DNA from: Apodospora peruviana
Lineage: Eukaryota > Ascomycota > Sordariomycetes > Sordariales > Lasiosphaeriaceae
Direction: 5' to 3'
Assembly: GCA_033439685.1 (NCBI GenBank)
Contig: JAUEDM010000008.1
Span: 434,001-498,000 of the forward strand
Length of the DNA stretch: 64,000 bases
Shown: in pieces, positions 32,163 to 43,682 of the stretch
Position numbering within the stretch: the stretch's first letter is position 1
Layout of the letters: every line of letters starts with the position of its first letter
Translations under genes and position numbers: made by a program
Notes under the pieces: generated by a model
The model's database searches: none
The model's input: only the letters and a program-made list of their open reading frames with translations
What the model was told of the DNA's origin: nothing

Positions 32163-34213
32163 GTCGTCTGGACTCTGGACTGGCCCCTTGACATGGTCAA
32201 GGACCCAAGCGCGCAACTACAAGCCATCGTGAACATTCCAAGTCTCCTGAACAAATTTCCGGGCTGACTACAGCGTCAGCGTTGCAGCAGTTCCAAATCA
32301 ATATTACAACCCTCCATCGAGTTGTTGAGTTTTTGACGATATTCCCAGTTCAAAGTTGGTGAGACCACATCTCGATATCTGGCTTGATTAGAGTCTAAGT
32401 CTAAGCCTCCACTGACGGCCAAGCAATCTTTGGTTATCATTTCGCTCGTGTCGCGCTGGCCAATGAGGGCTTGCCATTGATCCCGGCCTTGCAGCTCCCA
32501 CCGAGCCCGATCTCAGCTCTTTCTGTATGGATATTTTGGGTGTGTCTTATTTCTCCCCGGCAGCTCAATTGCCCCGCGCCGTACGCCAAAGCGACATGAC
32601 TACTACCTGTCGGGAGTAATCAACGCTTACCGACGCCGCATCAATGCCGTTTTGTTTTCCTTCTTGTGAATTATCGACAGATAACGGTAGCCTAATTCGT
32701 TACCGAGCCGGCCCCTTTCACCAGGCAAAGCATCACACCAGGGCCTAGACCGGACTCTCAGGGAGAATCTCCATTTGCATGGAGTGTGGCGTACAGCCAC
32801 CCTCGCCCTTACCGTCAACTCAGGACAATGCCTCGCAAGCTAAGGTACAACCCTCGCGGCGTTCCACTTCTTACCGACGACATAGGCAGGGGTTTCAAGC
32901 GCGGAGGCTACTGCTACGACATCTCCAAGATGCTCTTCTCCATAACCAGCTATTCGGAGATTCGAAGAAGCAGTTTTCAAGTACTCGGTCAAAGGCGACT
33001 CCCACCACTTCCAGATCAAGGAACAACCCAGGCACAAAGACCATAATAACCGTCGTTCCAAAACTCATCCCAGAACTTCGCCGCAGCCAACAACACGATG
33101 AGGCGTTGGATCGAAAAGGTCAAGAACGGTAGTCTTCAGGCGTTTGAGTTAAGAGTAATAATCGGCAAAGCAGCACATATACTTACTAGCAGCATTTACG
33201 CTCTGGGCCAAGGCGCTCGCTGGAGATCGTGCCACTGTTCAGGTCTTGGGTGTCGCCTCAGTACTGCCCTTATAACGTCCTAGAACTCTCCGTCAAAGTC
33301 GACTAGGCTACCAGGTTCAATTCTCTGTTCCGCACTGTGGTGTGGACTTTACTGCGTAGAGGTACGGTGGTGGTCTATGTCTCGATTGATTCGGTCAAGC
33401 ACGTTCCGATGTTTCTTGCCCCTGCGTGCTAATACACCAGTTCCACGGCGTTAGAGGCCGGACCCCCCAATGCTCGCAGCGGCGACGCGCAGGACCGCCT
33501 CCCTTTTCCGGGACGACGGAGTCTCCCAGGACGAGGTCGACAATCTGAGGATCGTCCACATCTATCTACGAACGGTAAGTGCGTCATTTGGAGCTTGCTT
33601 CTTTTACGATAAGCATCAAGACTGACGCTAATGTGGTGGAATGAAAGTCATGCTCGTGAACAGACGGGATTGACTGGCACAACACCTCCCAGATGGGCGA
33701 TTAGAACAGGTACCTGTCACAGACGAAGACATCATGCAGGGATGTTCAGTCCCGTATTTTTCCACCTTCAGTTCTACAGCCTTTCGCTCATGTCCTACAT
33801 GTAGTCCAGGTGCGCCAACAGCCACCTTCATCGGACACCTTAGTTCCTCTCAATCATCCTTTTGGTCGATTACTGTTATCCTTGCTATCACGCGGCCGTG
33901 CTCGCCGCTGTGGGACCGAGGAAGTTTCAAGTTGACATAGATCATCTGCCCAAGCCGCAGTCAGGCCCTTGAATCAAGGCAAAAGAGAACACCTGCCCTT
34001 TTTTCACTTTCAATTACACTTACCCTACCGAATAGCATCTTTTGTGAAAACGAAAGGAGTTCAAGCTGGCGGTCAAACACACGGCGAACTGGATGTGGTG
34101 GATCTAGGAAGGTTGCAACTGCAGTCCGTTTTCAAATTCCAAGCAGTGCAGTGGCCAAGTGGTTAAGTGATCACTCTTGATTGCTCAATCTGGAACTATC
34201 TCATGCCCTTATT
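32163..34213. other. intergenic region with weak frames only
   Basis: Frames at 32779-33132 and 32786-33046, and a short open stretch from ATG 33471 ending at a GTAAGT near 33575, have codon-like composition but no recognisable domain and no coherent splice model. They may be decayed gene fragments. I do not call a gene here. Confidence 0.35.
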
Positions 34214-35642
34214 TCAATTTCCGACTGCTGCTCTCTTCGTTACGCGCCTGATTAATGCCATTCGCACATGCCATGTCAAAGTGAGATCGTCGAGAGTCCG
34301 AATGGTATCGGGATGATACTTCCCAAGCTCATCCTTTAAACGCGCATACAACTCATAATACTTGTCACGATCGCGATGTATCGGAGTAAGAGCGGCGAGA
34401 GTCTGAATGGTGTCGGCATGATCCCTCCCACGCTCATCCTTTAAAGGCGTATACAAACTCACAATGCTCGTTACGATCGCGATATATCGAAGTGAGAGCG
34501 TCGAAAGTGCAAACCGTATCGGGGCGTTGCTCAGCATCAAGGAATTTCTTCTCCAAAATCAACATCAGAACCTCAATCTGATCCTTTCCCATGCCCTGAC
34601 CGTGATTAAAGTAGCTTTTCAAGTCTATGCTCGGGCGCAGTATGCGGTGCAGATCATCTTCGATACCAAACAAGTCTTTGCGCTTGTAGTGCTTCGGGGT
34701 CATCGAGAATAGCCCGCAACACCTCGATGTACAAGCTCTCATTGGAGACGCCGTAGTCCACCTTAAGCGAGTTTTGGTTGGCAATACCAAGCAGCCCATA
34801 GACTCCGTCTCTGTCATCCGCGCTTTGTTGAGCCGTATACGTTGTGAAAAGCCAAACGAGCGGAAAACGTCTGTCGCACTGTGGTAAAGATTCCACCAGA
34901 CTCCTCTGCCCAATAATGAGCCAGCCGGGAGCGTCGCGAGCGGCCAGGAAGACGCGATTGGAGGTTTCAGCTTGGGCCGTAGAATCTTGATCCTTTCTCA
35001 CTCCCTTCGCTGCTCGACGGATGGAGCTCATCTGATGCCACGTGAAACTCTTGTGCCCGCAGAGGAAGATTATGTCTCTCGCAAGCATAATCTCCTGGAA
35101 AATCCATACTCGGGACCAATATGGCCGCAGGAGGAAGCTGTGGACTGCCTGCTCTATGTCTAACATCGAGGAATCTGAGCTTGTGGTAGAGTCATTCTTG
35201 ATGTAGTCGGCAGCAAGGTCGCTGTTGAGGTCCGCTTGTCCGAGCCAAACGACTACATAGGCTGCTTGGGTGTATATCTTTCCCATCAATCCGACTTGGT
35301 TGGTTTCGCTCCAAATGGCTAGACTGATCAATGCAAATTGCGTCGATCCACAAAGGCCGCCGGCGTATGTCGTCACGCGCATGGTGCCTGTTTTGCAAAA
35401 ACAACCAGAGGTTTTCGCGAACGGCGAAACGGCTTGCCGTGGAGGCGGATGTGTTTAACAACACCGTTGGGGTTGCCCCAGGTATAGGATATGGCGATAT
35501 AGGGCGGGCATTCGGCCAAGGAAAAAGTGTGCACTTCGCAGTCGATTTCGGCTGAATCTGGCTCGCTTCGAATCTCAATGAGCCTGATACATTCCGTGGA
35601 TGTGTCAATAGGTGCGTAGGCATAGCTTGGTGCTGCCGCCAT
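34214..35642 (-). pseudogene. HET-domain gene with TPR-like repeats, several frameshifts
   Basis: Starts at ATG 35642 (MAAAPSYAYAPIDTS) with AISYTWGNPNG; a one-base insertion near 35430 shifts the frame within HGKPF/AVRENLW; LWIDAICIDQSS follows; a second single-base shift near 35315 leads into VGLMGKIYTQAAYVVVWLGQ and RVWIFQEIML. After the HET domain the sequence shifts again near 34670 (KDLFGIEDDLHRIL) and near 34440 into three TPR-like units with the signature HxDTIxTL (RPDTVCTFDAL, HADTIQTLAAL, HPDTIRTLDDL), the kind seen in fungal NB-ARC/TPR proteins. At least four frameshifts make it a pseudogene unless the assembly is wrong. It would have been an incompatibility or STAND-like protein. 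Its start codon lies 11 bp from a GMC oxidoreductase remnant on the other strand. Confidence 0.75.
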
Positions 35643-35652
35643 TTCGTCTTGC

Positions 35653-37491
35653 CGAGGCCGGCGGTACCCCCCGATCTCGTCAAGGCGTACAAGGCACCCG
35701 GCGCGGACCTGCAGGTCCTGGGCTCACCGATCGACTGGGCGTTCAGGACGCTCCCGCAGGAGAGCCTGAACAGCCGCCAGCTAACGTATAATCACGGACG
35801 ATGTCCAGCCGGCAGCTCTGCCGGGGTTTATGACCTGTGGCAAGCGTCGGGAAACGATGGCTGGTCTTGAGCGGACGTGTTCCCATTCTTCAAGAAGCCG
35901 ACTGCCATTGTGCCGCCGCAAGACCATGTTGCCCAACAGGGTTTCGATGCCTCCTTGTATGACCAACAAGGCCCCGTGTAGGTTGCATATCCGCTGTATG
36001 TGGACGGGACGCCTGGTAGCGTTGCTTTTGTCGAATTCGCTCAGCAGGGCCATCGACGTGCCGACGTGAGTGGAAATCTACCATATGGAGCGCCGGCCCT
36101 ATGAAACTGACACGACGGTTGCGTCCGTTTATTAGTGTGCAGGAGCTGAACGGCTGCAAGAACATCGGGGCCAAGTAAGAGCCTCTGACGATAGACAGCA
36201 AGTACCAGCGGAGTTCCAGCTACGACAGCTACTACATGTAGGCCAAGGACAGGCCGTATCTGTCTGTCAAAACTTTTTCGCCGGCTCTGCAGCTCATCCT
36301 GGAGGGGAGCAGCACTACGGGAGGAAATCTCACGGCAACTGGCGTGGTCTACATCGACTAGTAGGCAGCCGGACGCTTAACGCCACCGCCACCAAGGAGG
36401 TCGTCCTGAGTGCTGGTTCTATCCAGACGACTCAGTTGCTATTCCTGTCAGTATATTCGTTCATCGTCCCTGTCTCGTCCAACGTCTGTCTAACCCCATC
36501 CGGCGGCATCCAGGGTATTGGTCCACAGGAGATGCTCGAAAAGGCAGGGATCATCAAACCGTACCTGGCCAACGACAAACGTCGGCAAGATGTAAGCCCT
36601 GCAGACCGACCCGTATAATAACCCCAAGATAGTAGTGGCCCCGGCTAAACACCACCCACATCACACACACACACACACACAGTCTTCAAGATCACACCTA
36701 CTTCAGCCTCTACGTCCAAGTCGACCCATCCATATTCGCCTCCTCACTCTACCACGACATCTCGAAACTGCAGCAAGCCGAGCAGGAATACAGCCAGCAG
36801 AGGGAAGGTCCCCTGACGGCCCCGGTGGGCCTGGCCTACGGCTTCGAAAGAATCCCGACCGACACCTTGCGAGCAATCGGCGCGCCGACCCTCGCTTCAG
36901 AGCGCCTCGACCAGGCCCACATCGAGTACTACTACGAAACCATCTACTACCCCAACATCCCCGACCCCGCAAAACCACAGCTACGAGTACAACACCTTGT
37001 ACATCAGCCTGATGGCCGGTCTGATCGCGCCGCTGTCGACCGGCAGCGTATCAATACAAACCAACAGCCTCTCGGAGCCGCCGCTGATCGATCTGACTTA
37101 CTACACGCACGCCGAGGACCGCGCCGTGGCCGTTTACGCCTTCAAAAACCTGCGCAAGGTGCTCGCCGAGTTCGCGAGGTACGGCTACACGGTCGGACCG
37201 CATAATGGTGAGGTGGCGCCCGGTCCCGACGCCGTGCAGAGCGACGAGGAGATCACGGAGTATGTACAGAACAACGCCGCCACCCGTCTAGCATGCCAGC
37301 GACACGTGTGCCATGCTCCCCAAGGATAAAGGGGGTGTCGTCAATGCGCGACTAAAATTGTACGGGGTTATGGGGTTGAGGGTTGTGGACGCCAGCGTGT
37401 TTCCCGTTATTCCGATCAGCACACCCAGGGGCCGGTGTACATGGTCGCCGAGAAGGCGGCGGCCATGATCCTGGAGGACTGGGGATTGTAA
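35653..37491 (+). pseudogene. degenerate GMC oxidoreductase
   Basis: Recognisable in order: RLAEAGG (the end of the FAD-binding start), DWAFRTLPQESLNSRQLTYNHGR, GSSAGVYDLWQASGNDGW, many stops through 35.9-36.35 kb, KEVVLSAGSIQT, GPQEMLEKAGI, a substrate-domain stretch YISLMAGLIAPLSTGSV, NARLKLYGVMGLRVVDASVFP, then HTQGPVYMVAEKAAAMILEDW and a stop at 37489. The first 20 or so residues with the GxGxxG motif are missing; the copy begins right beside the HET pseudogene start. Frames change at least five times. An aryl-alcohol or choline-dehydrogenase-like family member is likely; it is unrelated in detail to the intact GMC gene at 45.5 kb. Confidence 0.78.
36661..36681. repeat. (CA)n microsatellite
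   Basis: About ten CA units inside the GMC pseudogene, probably in a former intron. Confidence 0.8.
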
Positions 37492-37700
37492 ATTCAGGTG
37501 TATGTATGTCAAGTTGGAGTAGAGGGAGCGAAGGAGTTTGTATCTTGGGAGGGGAAGCTAGGCATTTGCCATTAATGATCAGGTAGAAGGCCGGAGATGG
37601 GCCGGTACCGCCTCCTCCCATACCTGATCCATTGCATGGTATCGTTGAGAAACGGAATTTAAACTGGTACATCACCGCGTTTGCCTTTATAAATAAGTAT

Positions 37701-37912
37701 GTTATTTTTAGAGCAGAGCAGGGGCGTGAAAAGGCGTTTTAGCAACGTGAGACAGGGTGGTACATCTGTCATCCTAATGCTGCTCCTCCCAGGCCTACTG
37801 CATAAGGTACATATATACAGCCCACAGACCCTACAATCAGTACTTAGGTCCCTCTGATGATCGAGGCACTCGGGTTCCTATCCTTTATCATCGTCAAAAC
37901 CCCGAGCCTGGC
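37701..37912 (-). repeat. inverted duplication, copy 2 of DUF3433 gene 3' end
   Basis: On the minus strand it reads ctcggggttttgacgatgat, then aggaacccgagtg, cctcgatcatcagagg, gggtctgtgggctgtatata, ctcacgttgct and cgccttttcacg, collinear with 30110-30330. It ends at the same motif and begins directly next to SINE-like copy B. Only the tail of the gene is present. Confidence 0.85.
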
Positions 37913-37914
37913 CA

Positions 37915-38018
37915 CGTGAGCTATGGTGTTGTGCACTGCTCCTCTAAAGGGCTGGGCCCAGCAGGTTTCGCACCTACTGTAGTACATGTTTTGTCTGTGA
38001 CAAGTCACAACGCAGCAA
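37915..38018 (+). repeat. SINE-like dispersed repeat, copy B
   Basis: Reads tatggtgttgtgcactgctc, gggcccagcaggtttcgcac, ctactgtagtacat and tcacaacgcagc. It matches copies A and C and abuts the inverted duplication. Confidence 0.7.
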
Positions 38019-38419
38019 TCTGTGGAGAGATACGTATATAGTACGTGTGGTACGTCTAGTTGTTTTTCAAGCTGTAAACTCACACATATTCCAGACCCCG
38101 ATTTCCAAAGTTTGATGGTTCCTAAACAGGCAAATGAGTGAGGGATGAATATCCGGGGCGGCCATAATGTAAAAGAAAAGAGTGAAAATGGATAAACCAA
38201 TGTGGCTCACATGGCCACAATGGCGACTGCCGTGACGTTCTCACACTAAATTGTCCAGCACAGTCAATCCCAAGTCCCTGAACAGAATAAGAAAAGAAAT
38301 CTGGCGTCTCAGCTTCTCGTCCCTCCTAATCCGCCTGGCCGCCGTCTCACAACGTCCCATGCTACTCCATCAATCCTCTTCCTACTAATTCCGGTACACT
38401 ACTGACCCTCTCCATTCCC

Positions 38420-38668
38420 TTACGGCTGCTGGCACGTGCAAGCCGAGCATATGTCAAACATTCCCAGGGAACCGCCGGTGCCCAACGGGCAGTCGGTTCC
38501 GCTCGCGGTGCACTTCGGCCTTGTTGCGCCGACGGGGCACAAGCACTTGCAATCTTGCTCGCACGCAGTGACATCGACGTCCTTCGCACACCCGAGGCGT
38601 TGGGCGAGGGTGATGCCGCCCGACGTGGCGGCTATGCTCAGGATAGCGAAGATGGTAGACGGCTTCAT
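38420..38668 (-). CDS. small secreted cysteine-rich protein (10 Cys)
   Basis: Single exon, 82 aa. A signal peptide (MKPSTIFAILSIAATSGGIT) is followed by a 58-residue mature part with ten cysteines at 27, 36, 40, 42, 44, 53, 60, 74, 77 and 79. No known family is recognised. The spacing CxxxCxCxC...CxxCxC and an even count suggest five disulphides in a secreted protein. Small size, signal peptide and many cysteines fit the description of an effector, antimicrobial or cell-wall-associated protein; I cannot choose between them. Upstream sequence (38669-38900) is AT-rich and could hold the promoter. Confidence 0.7.
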   Translation of the reverse strand: MKPSTIFAILSIAATSGGITLAQRLGCAKDVDVTACEQDCKCLCPVGATRPKCTASGTDCPLGTGGSLGMFDICSACTCQQP

Positions 38669-38899
38669 GGTATTTTTGTGGGGTGGGGGGCTTTGTAGGT
38701 CGGTGGTCTAGGTATGTGATTCTGATTAAAAGGTGTGCGTTATTAACTAACAAGCCTTTTGAAGAGAGAAAACAAGTTGAGGGGAAAATAATAAATGAGC
38801 ACTTGGATTCATACCGGCACAACACGAGACTTTTGTAATTGATGAGGACTGTTGACTGTATGGGCTTGGCGAGTATATTGAACTTGGTGATCAACCCAA

Positions 38900-39930
38900 T
38901 CCACTAGACTCCGTTGTGGCGAGATTTACCTGGCCTTATATGCCCTTTGTGCTAAAGACAACTAACTCCAGATGCCGATTGCCCATCTATTGGGAATAAG
39001 GCGAAATTTGGCGGGTCGTCACCAAACAAACGATAGAATGAGAGCATCGTAACCTATCCAACGTCAGATTCAGGATGTCTGTCGTTGTAAACACAAAAAC
39101 CTGTTTCTCAGCTGTCAACATGGTAAGCTGAGAACACGAACCACGGGACTTGACTGGAGACAGACCACCTCCTTACATAGGTAGTCTTCCCAGGAGTGGC
39201 GTTTCGTAAACAGTTCTTGGGTTTCTAGTCTAGAGTAGTACTACGTCAATTAGCAGAGTCGCTGACGCGGGGGTATTATACATCTCGCTAAAGGTATCAG
39301 CTCTAGTCAAGACATTCCCGGGTTTAATTGTTTTGCCAGGTGATGTAGAAGGCTTAGTCGTCGTCATGGTCTCGCCTCAATCAAAGATCATGCCACCCTC
39401 CCCGCCTTAGTTATACGACATACCATTTTCAGAGATATCACACTGCTTGCCGAGGCATGTGGCATTCTACTTACCTGGTAATAACAAGGGTTTCCTAACC
39501 TCATCTAGCCGTCGTTTCCGCCGTGCCTTACGAAAGGCCCGTGCCGTCCCTGCGGCTCTGGCCGTGCTTCTCGGGTTTGGAGGGTTGCTGCGCAGAGGCG
39601 GAGTCTGCCTCTGGCGAGGATGTCTTCAAACATGGTTCTACCTTGTTCCAGGCCTTCTTCCCCTGAGCTTTTACCAGACCTGCGGCTCTTGTGGATGTTT
39701 AACCGACGAAATATTGGCTTTCGAGGTGGAGAGAAAATCACGAGTGTCTTGGCAGAATCGAAGTGCGTTGTCTTTGATCCATCACTCTAGTGGAGCTCAG
39801 ATCCTAATTTTCGTATGCTTTCTTCAAATTTACAGTATTCAGGGTATCACGTTCAAAAGCTTGACCACGTTTCCAACGAAAGAAGGGGCACTCCAAAGGA
39901 AACCCCTGCCACTAGTTCTCAGACTTTGAC
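38900..39930. other. intergenic region, no supported gene
   Basis: A plus-strand frame at 39447-39929 and a minus-strand frame at 39505-39741 overlap. Neither has domain content or a credible start context. Confidence 0.35.
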
Positions 39931-39931
39931 G

Positions 39932-40843
39932 CTAGAGATTGAATCCAACAGCTCTAATTTCTGACCTTTCTATGTCAAGGCGGCACAACTTGGCCCAGAA
40001 AATTTCGTTGGACTTCTTTGCCAATCTTTGGGGCCTTTTGTCGCGATCGCGGTTCCCACAGCCAACTGAGCCAGTCCCTCCTTCAAAAGGATACCAAAAC
40101 AACAAGCAGCCAAGATCGCCATTCCAGCAGGTTATGATAAATAAATAAAAACTGTTATTGATTCCTCCAAGATCCCGGACTCCCGCCGCCGTCGTTCGAA
40201 CCGGTCGGACCGCGCCGTCAAGCAAAATCAAATATGGTATTCTATAAGGTGGACCTCTTTTTATTAGAGTCGGGATCGTGTTGCCCCGAATCGAGTCCAC
40301 TCCTCTCCCGACTGACTGACCCCGGCCCGATCTAACTCCACTCTTCTCCCAACTGGCCGTTCCAGCCCGATCTGACCCCACTATCCTCCCCAAAAGACCG
40401 TCTTCCAACTGGGGAAGCAGGTCGGGGGGCGGCTTGGCGCCCTGTAGCTCGGGCCATGTTCCATTGAAGGATTCAACCACGAGAGGGGGTTCTAAATCGA
40501 CATCATAAAACTGACCTGTGGTCTGTGCAAACCATACCAAACTAACAGCCCTTTCCTTGATGAAGAGCTGGAAAATATGTTGAGCAAGTGAACCAATCAG
40601 TCAGGAGATGGCATTTTCCCAACTATCCCCAAGCGGGCCATGATCCGTCTTCCAGGTCGGCACTAAGGGCACGATAACAGCGCTCAGGCCCTCTCGGTCA
40701 GCACAGGCCCTCTGCACTAGACATGTAGCGTCGTCGACGAGGCCCACGATGTCTCCGCAAGTGGCATGGCGAAGGGCAACAAAGCGCATTGGCAGGCCCA
40801 CCCGCCATGCGATGAACATGTCAAATGTGTCAATCGTTTCCAA
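39932..40843 (-). pseudogene. possible decayed hypothetical gene with in-frame TGA
   Basis: Two minus-strand frames, 40843-40601 and 40540-39932, are in the same phase and separated by one TGA near 40601 plus a further 60 bases of open sequence (LIGSLAQHIFQLFIKERAVS). The first half looks protein-like (FDMFIAWRVGLPMRF, GDIVGLVDDATCLV); the second contains a degenerate tandem repeat. TGG to TGA at the stop would be a single change. No family recognised. It may be a broken gene or a chance frame, with its start 140 bp from the divergent receptor gene. Confidence 0.35.
40290..40410. repeat. degenerate tandem repeat of about 39 bp
   Basis: Two and a half units of the form tccactcctctcccaactg...cccgatct, imperfect, ending near 40400. 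Confidence 0.6.
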
Positions 40844-40983
40844 CTCTGTTGTGGATACTTTCCGTCCCTATAACTACGGGTGCCGATCCCCTCGCACGAC
40901 CGCGTCCCCGTGCCATCTCAGGTCCAGTCCCTCATCCACTATCCCACAACTCTCTTTCATCCCGAACATCGAAAACCGCAGCA

Positions 40984-42339
40984 ATGGATCCGACAGCAGG
41001 CGGCGGTGATCCGACAGCAGGAGGAGGTGGCATTCCCATGGGCCCCCCGGATCCGAGCTTGATCCCCTCGCCGCCCACCCCGGCGGCAGAATCGTTGGCC
41101 TACACCTTCGGGGGGCTCGCGGTAGCGCTCAACGTCATTTCCTTCATGTTCTTCAGCGGCCGCATCGCGACGAGAACGTACCCCGTCTTCCGGCTGGGAT
41201 GGGATGACTATGTCATCTCGGCCGCCTGGGTTCTGATTCTGGCCAACTCGACGCTTTTGCTGCTTACCGTCCCCTACGTCTTCGGCGGCGACCCGTCCAA
41301 GTTCACGCTCCAGGATGTCATCAACGGCAACCGCTACGCCGTGCTCTCGCAGCCCATCTGGGCGTGGTCCATGGCCGCCATCAAGATTTCCGTCGCTGCG
41401 ATGCTGCTCCGCCTCGAACGGGAACGCTTCCAGAAGCGCTTCCTCTGGATCATGATCTGGCTGCAGCTTATCGTCTGCGTTGTAAGTGTTTTTCACTCTC
41501 ACCCACAGCCACTCAAGCAAAAAAAAAAAACTGACCAATGTAATCTACAGTACAACACCCTCTCGACCGTGCTCCAGTGCATCCCCCTCAAGGCAGCATG
41601 GGACCTGATGGGCCTCATAACCGACGCAAAGTGCTGGTCCAGCGAAGCGATCCGCATCAACTCGATCTGCATCTCGTCCTTCAACATCGTGACGGACGTC
41701 ATCTTCGCCCTGATGCCCGTCACCTTCCTCAAGAAGCTCCAGATCCCGCTGCGCGAGCGCATCATCATCGGCCTGCTCATGGGGCTGGGTATCTTTGCGT
41801 CGGCCGCGTCCATCGTGAAAGCCGTCGTGGCCGCCAACTTCGGCAAGACCGACGACCCCAACCGCGAGGGCATCAACATGGGCACGTGGTCCATCGTCGA
41901 GGAACAAGTCGCTTTTGTCGCTGCATGCGTCCCGTGCCTGCGGTCTCCGTTCCAGTCTGTCCTCAGGAAGATGGGCTTGGTCTCAACCCAGGGGCACACG
42001 GGCGCGAAGCCGACGGCCGGTGATGGGTACGATCGCATGGGTCCCAGCAAGGGGATGACCGGTCGCAGTCAGCAGGCGATTCAGCTCAAAGCTATGATGA
42101 GTCTAAGTCACGATGCGCAGAGCGAGGACAGTATCCTGCCGCCTGCGGCGCCGGCTGCGACGGCGCACATCCCTGCCAGAAATGGTGAGATCTGGAGGAC
42201 TACCGAGGTTCATCTTGATTCGGAGACGGGGCGGAATTCAGCGCAGTTGGGCGGCGGCGGCGGCGGCTGGCCTGGCCCTCGTGGACGGGCGAGTAATGAG
42301 TTTGCAGAGAAGGAGAGACGGGGTGATCATGTTGTTTAA
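40984..42339 (+). CDS. rhodopsin-fold integral membrane protein (PTH11-like, no CFEM)
   Basis: Two exons, 40984-41481 and 41551-42339, give 428 aa. After about 35 Gly/Pro-rich residues there are seven hydrophobic segments. Family landmarks are the first helix ending RIATRTYPVFRLGWDDYVI (the R-x-R...GxDDY motif of the fungal rhodopsin domain), WSMAAIKISVAAMLLRLE, a C near the second extracellular loop, DVIFALMPVTFLKKLQIPLRERI and WSIVEEQVAFVAACVPCLRS. The C-terminal 130 residues are cytosolic. Such proteins are putative GPCR-like sensors; the ligand is unknown and there is no N-terminal CFEM domain. The 69-nt intron (41482-41550) has three-fold length and no stop, so its retention would insert 23 residues into a loop. 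Confidence 0.88.
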   Translation: MDPTAGGGDPTAGGGGIPMGPPDPSLIPSPPTPAAESLAYTFGGLAVALNVISFMFFSGRIATRTYPVFRLGWDDYVISAAWVLILANSTLLLLTVPYVFGGDPSKFTLQDVINGNRYAVLSQPIWAWSMAAIKISVAAMLLRLERERFQKRFLWIMIWLQLIVCVVSVFHSHPQPLKQKKKTDQCNLQYNTLSTVLQCIPLKAAWDLMGLITDAKCWSSEAIRINSICISSFNIVTDVIFALMPVTFLKKLQIPLRERIIIGLLMGLGIFASAASIVKAVVAANFGKTDDPNREGINMGTWSIVEEQVAFVAACVPCLRSPFQSVLRKMGLVSTQGHTGAKPTAGDGYDRMGPSKGMTGRSQQAIQLKAMMSLSHDAQSEDSILPPAAPAATAHIPARNGEIWRTTEVHLDSETGRNSAQLGGGGGGWPGPRGRASNEFAEKERRGDHVV

Positions 42340-43682
42340 CATCAAACCTAACGCCTGTCCTTTTTCCTTTCATATGTCGTCGGCCTTTTGGTTCGGACAA
42401 GGAGTTAGTAATCTAGATTTGAACCGAATTTCGGTGCGGTCCCCTACCGATATAAAGCATGAAGAACTCCAGTATATACAGACAGTCACTAATACAAATT
42501 TTGAACCTGAAAAGTCTCAAAGCCTCACAGAATGCACTTCCCACTGAAACCCAGAGCAACTGCAGCACGAGCTCGGGTGGGTGGACTCCGCTTCTAACAA
42601 CAAACAATCCGAGCCGGAAAAGCACGGCCGGAGCCGCAAAGAGGACACCGGCTTTCGTAAACTCCCATTCCATAGTTAGTAAGAGCTCGCTGGCAATGAC
42701 GACTAGATCAGGTTAAGAAACCCCTTGCATTTCTAGTTTGAAATATGCATTATTCATATGTACGCACGCACGCACGCACAGGGTTTAACGAGTCCCCCAA
42801 TCACGCAAGCAGTGACCTGTCATCCTTTCCATTGTGTACACGGACAAGTTTTTTCAGGGTAATATGAGGCATGCGAATGTGGCCAGACATTACAACACCC
42901 TAGCCCGTTCGCCGACTTGATGGTACCGACGTTCTTTGTGGGCCTTTACTCCTAGTCATTCTCTCAATTGATGTCAGCTACCTACTAGAACCTAAACCTG
43001 ACCGGCTCACAATAAGCCCGTCTGAGTGGGTATTAGCAGTAAGGGCCGTAAGGTAATCAGTATGAATAGTAGACGACATATAATGTACTCGGGGCTGTGA
43101 ATACTTGATGCTGGTGCTGAGGATGGACGATGAGGGTGGGGCTTTCTGGTGCCAGTGGAGCAAGAGAAACATGAAGTTGAAGAACTTTTCTTGTATCCCT
43201 AGGTAACCTAGGTGCGTATATGGTACAGGTATAAGTTGCAGTACACAGGTTTGAGAGCAACGTATCCCGGGATTATCGCATCTACGGGACTCCGTCGTAA
43301 ATAACCACAACGTGGCGTGCCCAGAAAAAAAAAAAAAAAAAAAAAAAAAAACGGATTGAGTTTTAATCTGAACTTGAGGGAGATGGAACGGGACTTGCAT
43401 GGGGTTGAAGGCCTGCCTTGGTTGCGATTCTCCGTTGCCTTGGAGCCTGTAAGTAGGGTAGCTGGACTGCCATCTCATTAACCAGCAAGATCATTCTCAG
43501 CGCCACAAAACTGATGTAGTTCTTAGCAGCAAAATTCTTTTGGTAAACATTCGGCGGCAACACGCACAAAACCCAAAATATCAACTTTCAGGGGATTTGA
43601 CTCCAAATCTCAAACTTGTAACTTCCTCTCGACCCGGTCTGACCCGGCCGACCCAGTCACCATCATCGCCGAATTACGCACG
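42340..43682. other. intergenic region with A(27) tract
   Basis: No gene supported. An A(27) tract lies at 43325-43351 and a short gcac repeat near 42763-42780. Frames at 42978-43478 are low-complexity or chance. Confidence 0.4.

Noticed and set aside
39447..39929. 160-codon plus-strand frame
   Set aside because: Poor composition, overlapped by another frame, no domain.
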